From Bifidobacterium subtile (GTDB lineage: Bacteria > Actinomycetota > Actinomycetes > Actinomycetales > Bifidobacteriaceae): 64,000 nt of DNA. How positions within the stretch are numbered: position 1 is the stretch's first letter; each line of letters begins with the position of its first letter. Where the stretch lies: positions 248,001 to 312,000 of the forward strand of contig NZ_JGZR01000006.1 in NCBI RefSeq assembly GCF_000741775.1. Direction: 5' to 3'. This document shows positions 8,523-16,932 of this stretch, in pieces. The notes beneath the pieces were generated by a model. It was not told the DNA's origin and did no database searches. It saw only the letters and a program-made list of their open reading frames with translations. The translations under genes and the position numbers were made by a program.

Positions 8523-8690
8523 CGTCTAGAATCTACGGAATTTGAGACCGATCGCACTTTCTGCAAATTTCTGCAGGTGCGATATTTTGCGCGTGTCTGA
8601 AGCGCGAACAGCTGGCATATGGTGTTGCGAAGGCAGCTGCGACGGCACTGTGCTATCGTGCTTCCCGGGATGCGAGACTTCGAAGCGAAG

Positions 8691-8990
8691 TTACTTTGCG
8701 CCCCGGTGCACGTCCATCTCGAAATCGGTGAATGCAGCGATCATCGCGCGAAAAGTCGCCTCGACAACGTCCGGCGAGGCGGCGAAGTCCGTAGCCAGCC
8801 GGCGAACCTTGCGAATCTCCTGCTCCACTCTGTCCGGGGCGTGCACGGCGTTTTCGTCTCTTTTGAGCCTGCCAGCTGCAGCCACCCACTGCTGCCGCTC
8901 GGCGAGAAGTCTGACGATCTGCTCGTTAACGCCGTCAATATTGGCGCGAACCTGTTCGATGTCGTTAGCTGAATCATTCACGGCTTTCAT
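8691..8990 (-). CDS. Chorismate mutase (AroQ class)
   Basis: A 99-residue all-alpha protein matching monofunctional type II chorismate mutases, which convert chorismate to prephenate for Phe/Tyr synthesis. Residues of the fold are visible: VRANIDGVNEQIVRLLAERQQW (helix 1 with its conserved Asp, Asn and Arg), AAGRLKRD (active-site Lys/Arg region) and APDRVEQEIRKVRRLA (second active-site helix). Its ATG overlaps the TGA of an upstream antitoxin remnant (ATGA), so translation may be coupled to it. It converges with the peptidase E gene. Confidence 0.88.
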   Translation of the reverse strand: MKAVNDSANDIEQVRANIDGVNEQIVRLLAERQQWVAAAGRLKRDENAVHAPDRVEQEIRKVRRLATDFAASPDVVEATFRAMIAAFTDFEMDVHRGAK

Positions 8991-9103
8991 GGTACTGCGG
9001 ACTGCTCGTCAGTGCTCATGTCGAGGCCGAGGCCCTTGAATACCTGCTGCGCTTTTTGCTTGACGTCCTGCGATGTGCGCACGACACTGGTTGCAGTGTT
9101 CAT
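8987..9103 (-). pseudogene. Truncated RelB/DinJ-type antitoxin remnant
   Basis: The 38-residue frame reads MNTATSVVRTSQDVKQKAQQ and then VFKGLGLDMST before it ends abruptly. This is the N-terminal ribbon-helix of RelB/DinJ antitoxins, which normally continues with AINLFLRQ and another 40-50 residues. The sequence leaves the family right after DMST and stops in the chorismate mutase start. No partner toxin is seen nearby. I regard it as the remains of a toxin-antitoxin pair that now provides the leader of the chorismate mutase gene. Confidence 0.65.
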
Positions 9104-9234
9104 GTGGAACGCTTTGTATGTCTTATGTATAAACAGCAGCATGGTGCAAGGTTTGATAGGCATAGGGCTTGCCGGCGACAACTGATGCGGCGTGCTTTGA
9201 AGCTCCACGACAGTTGCCGCGCTAGGCTTGACCC

Positions 9235-10050
9235 ATGTTTCCCTTGCTTGAAACCCTTGTCGCCGTGGTTGAGATCGGCCAATTCACGCTTGCCGCCGAC
9301 GAACTCAAGGTTTCGCAGTCCACGGTTTCCGCGCGTATCGCGCAGCTGGAGCGGATGGTCGGGGCGCCGCTATTCGAGCGTCATGCGAAAAGCGATGTGA
9401 CGCCGACCGAGGCGGGGCGGCTGCTGTATCGTGCGGCGACGGGCATCAGCGACTCGTGGCGCGAAGTCTGCGAGCAGATCGCGGCGAGCCGCGGGCAGCG
9501 CGAGCCGTTTCTTGCGTTGTTCTCCCATACCGCGTCCGAGGTGCTGCTGCCCTCGGCGCTGGCTTCTGCGGCGTCTGAGCTTGCGCGATTTGACTTGCGC
9601 ACGGCGACGATGAATTCCGATGCGATTCTTGAGCGCACCGGCATGAAGACCGCGCAATTGGGCATAGTGGAGAAGCCCATCGTCAACGAATCGGTGAGCC
9701 GCATCACTCTGCGTGCGGATCGGCTCGTATGGGCCGGGGCGCAGGACGGCGTGTGGCTGGTGCGCGAGTCTGGCTCCGGAGTGCGCTACTACACTGATCT
9801 ATTGTTCAAAACCCTTGACGCCATTCCGACGCACAGCATCGAGGTGGCCAGTAATGCGGCGATTGCAGCCTCCCTTGCTGCCGGATTTGGCCAGTCGATC
9901 GTCTCTCAGGCCGCTGTGCCGGATCATGTGCCGACGCGCGAGTTGGGCGGCGAATTCATGCGGCGCTTCTACGCGCTGATACCGCGGTCCGGCCTTTCGC
10001 GGGCGCAACGAGCATTGGCTCACACGATGGTCGATGCGATGCGCGGGTGA
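9235..10050 (+). CDS. LysR-family transcriptional regulator
   Basis: A 271-residue protein with an N-terminal winged helix-turn-helix (LVAVVEIGQFTLAADELKVSQSTVSARIAQLERMVGAPLFER, then TPTEAGRLL), the hallmark of LysR regulators. The remainder is a somewhat short and divergent effector-binding domain, about 20-30 residues below the family's usual 290-310. It is divergently oriented to the chorismate mutase gene, with a 130-base gap, so it could control that gene or itself; the effector is unknown. Confidence 0.87.
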   Translation: MFPLLETLVAVVEIGQFTLAADELKVSQSTVSARIAQLERMVGAPLFERHAKSDVTPTEAGRLLYRAATGISDSWREVCEQIAASRGQREPFLALFSHTASEVLLPSALASAASELARFDLRTATMNSDAILERTGMKTAQLGIVEKPIVNESVSRITLRADRLVWAGAQDGVWLVRESGSGVRYYTDLLFKTLDAIPTHSIEVASNAAIAASLAAGFGQSIVSQAAVPDHVPTRELGGEFMRRFYALIPRSGLSRAQRALAHTMVDAMRG

Positions 10051-10195
10051 ACAGCAAGTGGTTGGGCGGGAATCTGTCTGCTGAGTGTTTGCTTGCGTGT
10101 GATTGAGCTGTTTTCAGTGTCCGAGGTGGCTGGGAATCACGAAAATTCTGCACAAGAAACAGATATCTCGCTTGTGTGTAGCGTTATTGGGGTGC

Positions 10196-10368
10196 TGCAG
10201 AGGTCTATCTGCGTTATGTGAGGCGCTATTTTTTGAAGCATTGAGTATAGGGCGGCAAGAAACCGCCATTTTCGGCCAGCGATACTCGGGGTGCCAAGGA
10301 ATTAGCGCCTCACATAACGCAGATAGACCTCTGCAAGGCCAAGTTAACGCCTCACATAACGCAGATAG
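10196..10368. repeat. 33-bp inverted repeat pair with a third partial copy
   Basis: Arms at 10196-10228 and 10303-10335 are exact inverted complements of 33 bases, sharing the core AGGTCTATCTGCGTTATGTG. A third copy of the right half (CGCCTCACATAACGCAGATAG minus its last base, 10348-10368) follows in the same orientation as the second arm. The 74 bases between the arms code for nothing evident. It occupies the gap between the LysR gene and the YeiH-like gene; the rest of 10051-10537 is AT-richer toward 10440-10530 and probably holds the downstream promoter. Confidence 0.8.
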
Positions 10369-10537
10369 CGGCAGAAACTGAGCTCAAACGTTGATCAACG
10401 GAACGACCGGGCTGGTGAAGAGCTGGTTCTTGCGGTGAATGCAAGCATAATGACCACAGCAATCTATATAACATCGAAATAGTCAATGATAAATATTGAT
10501 TGGTTTGATTTGACCGATGCTGATTGCGTCCGGTTGA

Positions 10538-11677
10538 ATGGCGTCTATGAGAGAGTTCCAGAAGAAATGGGCGCAGCGCGTCTTCACTGTTGACATGCTA
10601 TTCGTCGCTGTCGTGGCGCTCGTCGCATCGCTGATCGGCGCATGGCTCAAGCAATATCCGGTGTTCAGCCTGTTCGGCGCGTTGATTATCGCGCTGCTTA
10701 TCGGCATGCTTGTGCAGTTCCCGATTCGCCGGTGGTATGTCGGGACTGCAGACGATGCGGCGGCAAACGCAAAGAGCGGCGCATCAGCGGGTGCGGCGGT
10801 TGCGGCGAGAACTTCGCAGCAACGCCGCGCTGGCGTCAAGGACGCTGCCGGGCTGATCTCCAACAAGCTGCTGCGCTTGGGCATCATCCTGCTCGGCTTC
10901 AAGCTTAACCTCACCGTGCTCTTCACGCAGGGCATCAAATGCCTGCCCATCGCGGCACTCGTCGTCACCTTCACCATCGTGGTGACCTACGCCATCGCAC
11001 GCAGGCTCGGCGTCGACCCGATGCTGGCGATTCTGGTCGCCGGCGGCACCGGCATCTGCGGCGCGGCGGCCGTGATGGGCCTGTCCGGTTCGATACGAGT
11101 CCCTGAAGAACGCGAAACGGAAAAGGCCGACGACGTGACCATGGCCGTGGCGACGGTGGCGATCATGGGCACGGTGTTCGCGCTCGCCGAGATTGCGCTC
11201 GGCCCGCTGACCGGCATGAGCCATACGCAGCTCGGCATCACAGCCGGCGCATCGCTGCACGAGATCGCGCATGCCGTGGCCGCCGGAGCCGCATTCGGCG
11301 CGGTCGACATCGCGGCGATCATGAAGCTGTCACGTGTGCTCATGCTGGTATTCGCGGCCGTTATCATCGCCATTTGGTGGGATAAGCGCCACAGCCAAGT
11401 GGCCGGCGACGGCAGGCGCGTGGTCGCGTTCCCGTGGTTCATGCTCGGCTTCATCGCGGCTTCGGTCATCGGCACTTTCGTGCCCTTCGTCGCCGCAATC
11501 ACCGCGCAGCTGGTGAACGTCGCCTACATTGTGCTCGGCATGGCTATGGCGGCACTCGGCCTGACCGTGAACTTCAAGGCCATCGTCGCGCAAGGCCGCC
11601 GCGTCTTCCTGGCCAGCTTCCTCGCCTCGATCCTGCTCATGTTCCTGGCCGCCGGCATCGCCATACTGTTCTTCTAA
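10538..11677 (+). CDS. YeiH/UPF0324-family integral membrane protein (putative sulfate exporter family)
   Basis: A 379-residue polytopic membrane protein with about ten hydrophobic helices. The stretch LVAGGTGICGAAAVMGLSGSI is the family's diagnostic motif, and LGITAGASLHEIAHAVAAG and the C-terminal AALGLTVNF also fit. Between helices 2 and 3 there is an extra Ala-rich hydrophilic segment (DDAAANAKSGASAGAAVAARTSQQ). Transport function is known only loosely for this family. ATG 10547 is an alternative start. A single-gene unit. Confidence 0.87.
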   Translation: MASMREFQKKWAQRVFTVDMLFVAVVALVASLIGAWLKQYPVFSLFGALIIALLIGMLVQFPIRRWYVGTADDAAANAKSGASAGAAVAARTSQQRRAGVKDAAGLISNKLLRLGIILLGFKLNLTVLFTQGIKCLPIAALVVTFTIVVTYAIARRLGVDPMLAILVAGGTGICGAAAVMGLSGSIRVPEERETEKADDVTMAVATVAIMGTVFALAEIALGPLTGMSHTQLGITAGASLHEIAHAVAAGAAFGAVDIAAIMKLSRVLMLVFAAVIIAIWWDKRHSQVAGDGRRVVAFPWFMLGFIAASVIGTFVPFVAAITAQLVNVAYIVLGMAMAALGLTVNFKAIVAQGRRVFLASFLASILLMFLAAGIAILFF

Positions 11678-11755
11678 GGTACGTTGCTCGTCATGCCGTC
11701 CGCATTGCGCCACGCTTCGGTGCGTTGCGGCTGCAAAGGGTTATTTGTTTCTGAT

Positions 11756-12532
11756 ATGAAGCTGACGAAATGGGAGTCGCTAACGGAATGGCCGCTGACA
11801 GTGCTGTCGGTGCTGTTTCTGGGAGTCTATGCGTGGCAGATCCTCGCGCAGCCGCGCGGTTCGTGGAATGTCACGGCGAATGGCGCGATGAATGCGCTAT
11901 GGCTGATTTTCGCGCTGGATTACGTCATCGCGCTTGTGCTGGCGGAGAACCGCAAGGAGTATTTCAAGCATCATCTCTTCGATCTCGCGGTCGTGCTGCT
12001 GCCCATCATCCGGCCGCTGCGCGCCCTGCGCGTGCTGACTGCGCTCAACGCCTTGCATCGCACCACCGGCATGGCGCTGCGCGGCAAGATCATCATCTAC
12101 GTGACGGCCTCCGCTGTGCTGCTCGTGCTCGTCGGCTCGCTCGCTGTCCTCGAAGCGGAGCGCTACGCTCCCGGCGCGACGATCAGGACGTTTCCCGAGG
12201 CGCTGTGGTGGACCTTCGTGACGATAGCCACGGTCGGCTTCGGCGATTACACGCCGATGACCGCCACCGGCCGGCTTATCGCATTCGTGCTCATGATCGC
12301 CGAAGTCCGTGAAGAGATGCACAGCAGCGCTAATGGCGGCAAGATGGTTGACGGTATGGGCGGCGACGGGGCCGTTGACAGTGATGGTGGCATGGTTGTC
12401 AACGATGGTAGTGGCGGCATCGGCGGCAGCGGGGTTGCCGATAAGGTTGCTGGCGGCAGCGGAAATGTGGACGATGCAGATAACAATGTCGACACCGCCG
12501 TTACCAGTGGCAGCATTGCTAACAATGCCTGA
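11756..12532 (+). CDS. Voltage-gated-type potassium channel, last helix largely replaced by a Gly/Asp-rich tail
   Basis: A 258-residue ion channel. Helices S1-S3 are followed by an arginine-bearing S4 (IRPLRALRVLTALNALHR), S5 (IIIYVTASAVLLVLVGSLAVL), the pore helix FPEALWWTFVTIA and the selectivity filter TVGFGDYTP near residue 158. After the filter the family continues with a roughly 22-residue S6 helix. Here only GRLIAFVLMIA remains, then AEVREEMHSS and about 60 residues rich in Gly, Asp and Val. An in-frame deletion of most of S6 is the simplest explanation, so the channel is probably non-functional. ATG 11756 begins the family homology; the frame is open upstream. Confidence 0.8.
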   Translation: MKLTKWESLTEWPLTVLSVLFLGVYAWQILAQPRGSWNVTANGAMNALWLIFALDYVIALVLAENRKEYFKHHLFDLAVVLLPIIRPLRALRVLTALNALHRTTGMALRGKIIIYVTASAVLLVLVGSLAVLEAERYAPGATIRTFPEALWWTFVTIATVGFGDYTPMTATGRLIAFVLMIAEVREEMHSSANGGKMVDGMGGDGAVDSDGGMVVNDGSGGIGGSGVADKVAGGSGNVDDADNNVDTAVTSGSIANNA

Positions 12533-12812
12533 GACAGATGGCATCAACACCAAATCACATGGCCAAGGCTCTGACGATTTTCCTGTTGTGACGGATATGA
12601 GCCCGTACCCTTCGCCGATTGGCATATCGTGAGCTCTCGTTGGCCTTCCGAAGTACCTGACGAGAGGACTTCCGAGGCGTATGCGGCTGCTCGGTGAAAT
12701 CAATTAAGCAGATTCGAGCCGATCATGGGTTCGCGCACGCCGTAACGGCTACATGGCAAAGTCCCGAAACGGTGGAATTCCGCCACAACGATAGGCGTTG
12801 GATTCACGGCAT

Positions 12813-12970
12813 ACTTTGCCAAGTGCTTAATAGACGAAAAAAGTGCCTAATTGATGATTGCGGCGGTTTTGCAGTGGCGCCTTCACGTATTTGAATCGAC
12901 TGTCGCCGACCGTCGCCGGCCTCAGACGTTTATTAAGCGCTTTTTTCGTCTATTAGGCACATGCCAAAGT
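12813..12970. repeat. Imperfect 39-bp inverted repeat around an AT-rich core
   Basis: The left arm (12813-12851) and right arm (12931-12970) are imperfect inverted complements sharing CTAATAGACGAAAAAAG-like sequence and ACTTTG(C/G)CA at the outer ends. The 79 bases between carry no credible gene. The flanking stretches 12533-12812 and 12971-13136 show nothing I can name. The layout resembles a small non-autonomous element or a remnant of one, but no target duplication is obvious. Confidence 0.6.
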
Positions 12971-13136
12971 AGACGCCTCGTATGCGTTTACCGAAATCGT
13001 TGATATTCCGCCAATCCTGAGTGCTCGGCAAAGCCACAAAAGACCCTGCGCAGGCGTCTGCATGAAGAAATGTGCTTAATCAATGGCGAAAGGTACAGGT
13101 GAAGCGGGCGAAGCAGCGCGACAGATGAGATATCAA

Positions 13137-14150
13137 TCACGCATAGATGTTGCGCGGGCGAATGTCGCTCGGTAGGCCGTCGAGCAGCGTGCTCACGGAG
13201 CCGGATTCGAACACCGAGCGAATGCCGGCGGCCAGCAGCGGGGCGACGGACAGCACGGTCATGTTCGGCAGGCGCTTCTCCTGCGGCACGGGCACGGTAT
13301 CCATGAGGACGATTTCACGTGCGCCGCAGCTGGCGAGCCGTTCGATGGCGGGCCCGGAAAGCAGCCCGTGCGTGGCGACGAGCGTGACGCTTTTCGCGCC
13401 GGCGTCGTGCAGGGTGCGCACGGCCTCGCAGATCGTGCCGGCCGTGTCGATCATATCGTCCACGACGATGCAGTCGCGCGCTTCGACATCGCCGATGATG
13501 CCATGCGCCTCGGCGTGATTCGGCCGGGTGGTGTCGCGCGTTTTATGGATGAAGGCGAGCGGCAGTCCGCCGAGCTTAGCGGCCCATTGCTCCGAAACCC
13601 TAATGCGCCCGGCGTCGGGGGAGACCACAGTCGCCTCGGCCAACGACATGCTGCCGCGTACGTAGTCGAGCAGCACCGGCATGGCGGTCAAATGGTCGAC
13701 CGGCCCATCGAAGAAGCCTTGCTCCTGCGAGGCATGCAGGTCCACGGTCATGATGCGGTCGGCGCCGGCGGCGTGGAACAGATCGAACACGAGCCGGGCG
13801 GTGATGGGCTCGCGGCCCTGATGCTTCTTGTCTTGGCGCGAATAGCCGAGGAACGGCGCGACGACGGTGATGGACCGGGCGGAGGCCCGCTTGAGCGCGT
13901 CCACCATGAGCAGCTGCTCCATGATCCACGTGTTGATCGGATCGGTATGCGCCTGAATGACGAAGGCATCGGCCCCGCGCACGGGCCTGGTGAAGCGTAC
14001 GTACATCTCGCCGTTCGCGAAGTCGTAGGCGGTGGTGTCCAGCAGCTGCGTGCCTAGGCACCCTGCGGTCGCCTGCGCCTGTTCCGGGTATGCGCGGCCT
14101 GTCACAACGACCAGCCGCTTGTCCGGAGTGCCTACGAGAATCGCCGACAT
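13137..14150 (-). CDS. prs: Ribose-phosphate pyrophosphokinase (PRPP synthetase)
   Basis: This enzyme makes PRPP from ribose 5-phosphate and ATP for nucleotide, His and Trp synthesis. The 337-residue protein has the catalytic flexible loop FLGYSRQDKKHQGREPI, the metal-binding DLHASQEQGFF, and the PRPP-binding loop CIVVDDMIDTAGTI. ATG 14150 starts the homology (MSAILVGTPDKRLVVVTG); a longer frame upstream is not conserved. It diverges from the rpsF operon. Bifidobacteria can carry more than one Prs-like protein, so which copy this is cannot be told here. Confidence 0.93.
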   Translation of the reverse strand: MSAILVGTPDKRLVVVTGRAYPEQAQATAGCLGTQLLDTTAYDFANGEMYVRFTRPVRGADAFVIQAHTDPINTWIMEQLLMVDALKRASARSITVVAPFLGYSRQDKKHQGREPITARLVFDLFHAAGADRIMTVDLHASQEQGFFDGPVDHLTAMPVLLDYVRGSMSLAEATVVSPDAGRIRVSEQWAAKLGGLPLAFIHKTRDTTRPNHAEAHGIIGDVEARDCIVVDDMIDTAGTICEAVRTLHDAGAKSVTLVATHGLLSGPAIERLASCGAREIVLMDTVPVPQEKRLPNMTVLSVAPLLAAGIRSVFESGSVSTLLDGLPSDIRPRNIYA

Positions 14151-14420
14151 GTTTCGCCTTCCCATGACATGAATGTGACGTGCGCTGCTTGGTGTTCGGG
14201 TGCCATCACGATTGAGCCGAAATCGAGCCGCCTTCCAATATACAGGCATCCCGGAGCATGAGCCGACGGCGGGTTGTAAGAGCTTCCCATTTTCCTACCT
14301 GCCCGAAGTCTCAACATCAGGTTATTCTTGTGAGGTTGCGCGTAGCGTCAAGCTGCGTGCATTGCATACACACTCCTGCTGCGGAACGACCGCAGCCAAT
14401 CTGTCCAAAGGAGGTGGGTG

Positions 14421-14717
14421 ATGTCTGCACACAAATATGAACTGATGTTCATAGCCGATCCTGAGCTGGATGAGCGCGGTCTGAAGAAGCTGACCGAGCA
14501 GTATCTGGAACTTGTCACCAACGAAGGGGGTTCCGTCGAGGATCCCGATTACTGGGGACGCCGCAAGCTTGCCTATGAGATCGACGGCAAGAACGAAGGC
14601 AACTACGTTGTGGTGAACTACGCCTGCGAGCCGGCCGTGAGCAATGAGCTCGACCGCGTGCTCAACCTCAACGAGTCCGTCATCCGCACGAAGATCCTGC
14701 GCAAGGACGCTAAATAA
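14421..14717 (+). CDS. rpsF: 30S ribosomal protein S6
   Basis: At 98 residues it has the expected length. MSAHKYELMFIADPELDERG, DPDYWGRRKLAYEIDGKNEG and NYVVVNYACEP are characteristic of S6, which binds S18 on the small-subunit platform. ATG 14421 follows an AAAGGAGGT site at ideal spacing. It opens the conserved rpsF-ssb-rpsR-rplI operon; 255 bases separate it from ssb, longer than usual. Confidence 0.97.
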   Translation: MSAHKYELMFIADPELDERGLKKLTEQYLELVTNEGGSVEDPDYWGRRKLAYEIDGKNEGNYVVVNYACEPAVSNELDRVLNLNESVIRTKILRKDAK

Positions 14718-14972
14718 CACGCTTGTGCGGCGCGTATGCGCTGCACCTTGCATGCGCATCCGCAGATATATCGCCTGAATGCAGATCCGCGATGCGCGGC
14801 GCTTATGAAATACGGTGTCGTTGGATCACGCAATGTTGTTAACTCACGCGGCGTCGTTATAACCAAACACAGTGAACGAATCGACGCTTGTCCCGCTCTC
14901 CCGGCGTGAACCACGCAGGACGGCAGACATGCGAATCGTTGGAATCGTCAATGACTGGGAAGAAGGTACGTC

Positions 14973-15617
14973 ATGGCAGGTGAAACAACCCTCACCATCG
15001 TGGGCAACCTCACGGCTGACCCCGAGGTGCGTACGATCGGCAGCGGCGCGTCCGTCGCCAACTTCACCATCGCATCCACCCCGCGCACGTTCAACCGCGA
15101 CACGAATCAGTGGGAGGACGGCCAGGCGCTGTTCATGCGGTGCGCCGCGTGGCGCGAGCTTGCCGACCACGTCGCTTCGAGCCTGTCCAAGGGCATGCGC
15201 GTGATCGCGCAGGGCCGCATCAGCCAGCGTTCGTACCAGGCGAATGACGGGACGAATCGCACGGTCGTCGAAATGACAGTCGATGAGATCGGCCCCTCGC
15301 TGCGCTACGCCACGGCCCAGGTGACCCGCCAAAGCTCCGGTTCCGGATTCTCCGGCAACCGCGGCGGTTTCGCGGGCAACAATGCCAACAACGGCGGCGG
15401 CAATCGCAATGCCGGCGGCAACGCGGGCAACGGCGGATATCAGGGCGGTGCCGGCTATTCCGGCGGCTCAGGATACTCCGGCGGCGCATCCGCTCCGTCG
15501 CAGTCCGCGCCCGTGGCCGACCCCTGGGGTTCGCCCGCGCAGTCGAATGGCGGCGGATTCTCGTCCTTCGGCGGGAGTTCCGACTTCGGCGGCGATGGCG
15601 ACGAGCCGGAGTTCTAG
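14973..15617 (+). CDS. ssb: Single-stranded DNA-binding protein
   Basis: The N-terminal OB-fold is plain: [62 protein letters not shown] and [14 protein letters not shown]. The linker (about residues 115-205) is very rich in Gly, Asn and Ser with [18 protein letters not shown] repeats. The acidic C-terminus DGDEPEF is the usual protein-interaction tail. ATG 14973 has GAAGGT upstream. It lies between rpsF and rpsR as in most bacteria. Confidence 0.96.
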   Translation: MAGETTLTIVGNLTADPEVRTIGSGASVANFTIASTPRTFNRDTNQWEDGQALFMRCAAWRELADHVASSLSKGMRVIAQGRISQRSYQANDGTNRTVVEMTVDEIGPSLRYATAQVTRQSSGSGFSGNRGGFAGNNANNGGGNRNAGGNAGNGGYQGGAGYSGGSGYSGGASAPSQSAPVADPWGSPAQSNGGGFSSFGGSSDFGGDGDEPEF

Positions 15618-15744
15618 CAATTCCGGCCCTTCATTCGGCCATTTCATAAGTTCATAGGCAAGTCGCATTCATGAGGCATGGCGTTTACAAGCACAGTCCA
15701 CGGATGCAATCCAGATAATCAGTTGGCAATAAGGAGACAATCAC

Positions 15745-15993
15745 ATGTCACGCAAAAGGCCGCAACCACCGGTCAAACCCATTAAGAAGAAGCCGAACCC
15801 GCTCAGCGCGGCGAAGATCCACGAGATCGATTACAAGGACGTTGCGCTGCTGCGCAAGTTCGTGTCCGATCGCGGCAAGATCCGCTCCCGCCGCATCACC
15901 GGCGTCAATGTCCAGCAGCAGCGTCAGATCGCGCAGGCCGTGAAGAACGCCCGCGAGATGGCTTTGCTGCCGTACGCCACTTCCGGTCGCTGA
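15745..15993 (+). CDS. rpsR: 30S ribosomal protein S18
   Basis: 82 residues, with [26 protein letters not shown] and [19 protein letters not shown], the defining S18 sequences. The N-terminus is Lys/Pro rich. No Cys-type zinc motif is present, so it is the zinc-free form. A TAAGGAGA site precedes ATG 15745, and rplI follows after 14 bases. Confidence 0.97.
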   Translation: MSRKRPQPPVKPIKKKPNPLSAAKIHEIDYKDVALLRKFVSDRGKIRSRRITGVNVQQQRQIAQAVKNAREMALLPYATSGR

Positions 15994-16007
15994 TAGGAGA
16001 AGAGAAC

Positions 16008-16454
16008 ATGGCTGAAACCAAGGTTATTCTCACCAAGACCGTCGCCAACCTCGGTCACTCCGGTGACGTCGTCGAGGTGCGCCCCGGCTACGCTCGCAAC
16101 TACCTGATCCCGCAGGGCCTGGCCTTCGCGTGGAGCAAGGGTGCTGCGGCTCAGATCGAGTCGATGCGCCGCGCACGTCTGGCCAAGTCCGTCGCCACCC
16201 GCGAGGATGCCGTCGCCGCCAAGGCCGCCATCGAGGGCGTGACCGTTCAGGTCGCCGCCAAGGTGTCGGAATCCGGCAAGCTCTTCGGTGGCGTGTCCGC
16301 CGAGAAGATCGCCGCCGCGCTGGCTCCCAAGGCTGCGGTCGATCCCAAGAGCATCGCCGTCGAAACTATCAAGACCACCGGCGAATTCCCCGCCACCGTG
16401 GCCCTTCACCCGGAAATCTCCGCTTCCTTCACCGTCAAGGTCGTCGCGGAGTAG
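16008..16454 (+). CDS. rplI: 50S ribosomal protein L9
   Basis: 148 residues, the standard length. The N-terminal domain has [34 protein letters not shown], the L9 signature; a helix links it to the C-terminal domain ([33 protein letters not shown]). AGGAGAAGAG precedes the ATG. It is the last gene of its operon, and a strong terminator follows. Confidence 0.97.
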   Translation: MAETKVILTKTVANLGHSGDVVEVRPGYARNYLIPQGLAFAWSKGAAAQIESMRRARLAKSVATREDAVAAKAAIEGVTVQVAAKVSESGKLFGGVSAEKIAAALAPKAAVDPKSIAVETIKTTGEFPATVALHPEISASFTVKVVAE

Positions 16455-16558
16455 TTTTCGGCTTTCTACGGCCGTTGAAGCTGCTTTGATAGCGCGTGTG
16501 CAGCGCATTTCGCCGTTGCGCATTGCGCGGGCAGCCTGTTTGGCCCGGGCTTAAGCAT

Positions 16559-16605
16559 ACGGTTCGCCGCCCATGTTTTGCACATGGGCGGCGAACCGTT
16601 TTTTG
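16559..16605 (+). terminator. Intrinsic terminator of the rpsF-rplI operon
   Basis: A perfect 18-bp stem (16559-16576 and 16582-16599) with a five-base loop is followed by TTTTTT. It is the strongest classical terminator in the window. Confidence 0.95.
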
Positions 16606-16714
16606 ATGTGCGACTGGTTTGTTTCCGGACCATGATTCCGCGCGATTCCGCCGATGCTGCGTCTTTGTAATACGTGGCCTTGCCAGCGAAACACGCATCC
16701 ATTAGCATAGTTTT

Positions 16715-16745
16715 CAGAAAGCGCTACTCTATATGCAGCTTTCTG
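16715..16745. promoter_or_regulatory. Inverted repeat in AT-rich DNA upstream of the siderophore-interacting protein gene
   Basis: CAGAAAGC (16715-16722) and GCTTTCTG (16738-16745) are exact inverted complements 15 bases apart, inside an AT-rich stretch (16700-16780) that contrasts with its surroundings. It could be an operator for the downstream gene. The rest of 16455-16932 shows only the rplI terminator. Confidence 0.4.
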
Positions 16746-16932
16746 TAGGCATTTTTTGGTGTAGATTATAGATTTATTCTGCTTGGCGCAGACCCATGCA
16801 CGGCGAAGACGGTATTGTTCGTCGCCGCATGATATCGGTTATCGGCCGGATTGGAGATGCTTCGATGCGAGAATTTCGGGCGAAGGGCTGCGCTGGCTGG
16901 GGGTTGTGCGGCTGCGAGCAGGAGGGAACCCG

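Noticed and set aside
10103..10381. 92-codon open frame in the gap before the YeiH-like gene
   Set aside because: It is made mostly of the inverted-repeat arms and reads as non-protein-like sequence.
12694..12894. 66-codon open frame in the gap before prs
   Set aside because: No ribosome-binding site, no recognisable similarity, and it overlaps the left arm of the inverted repeat.
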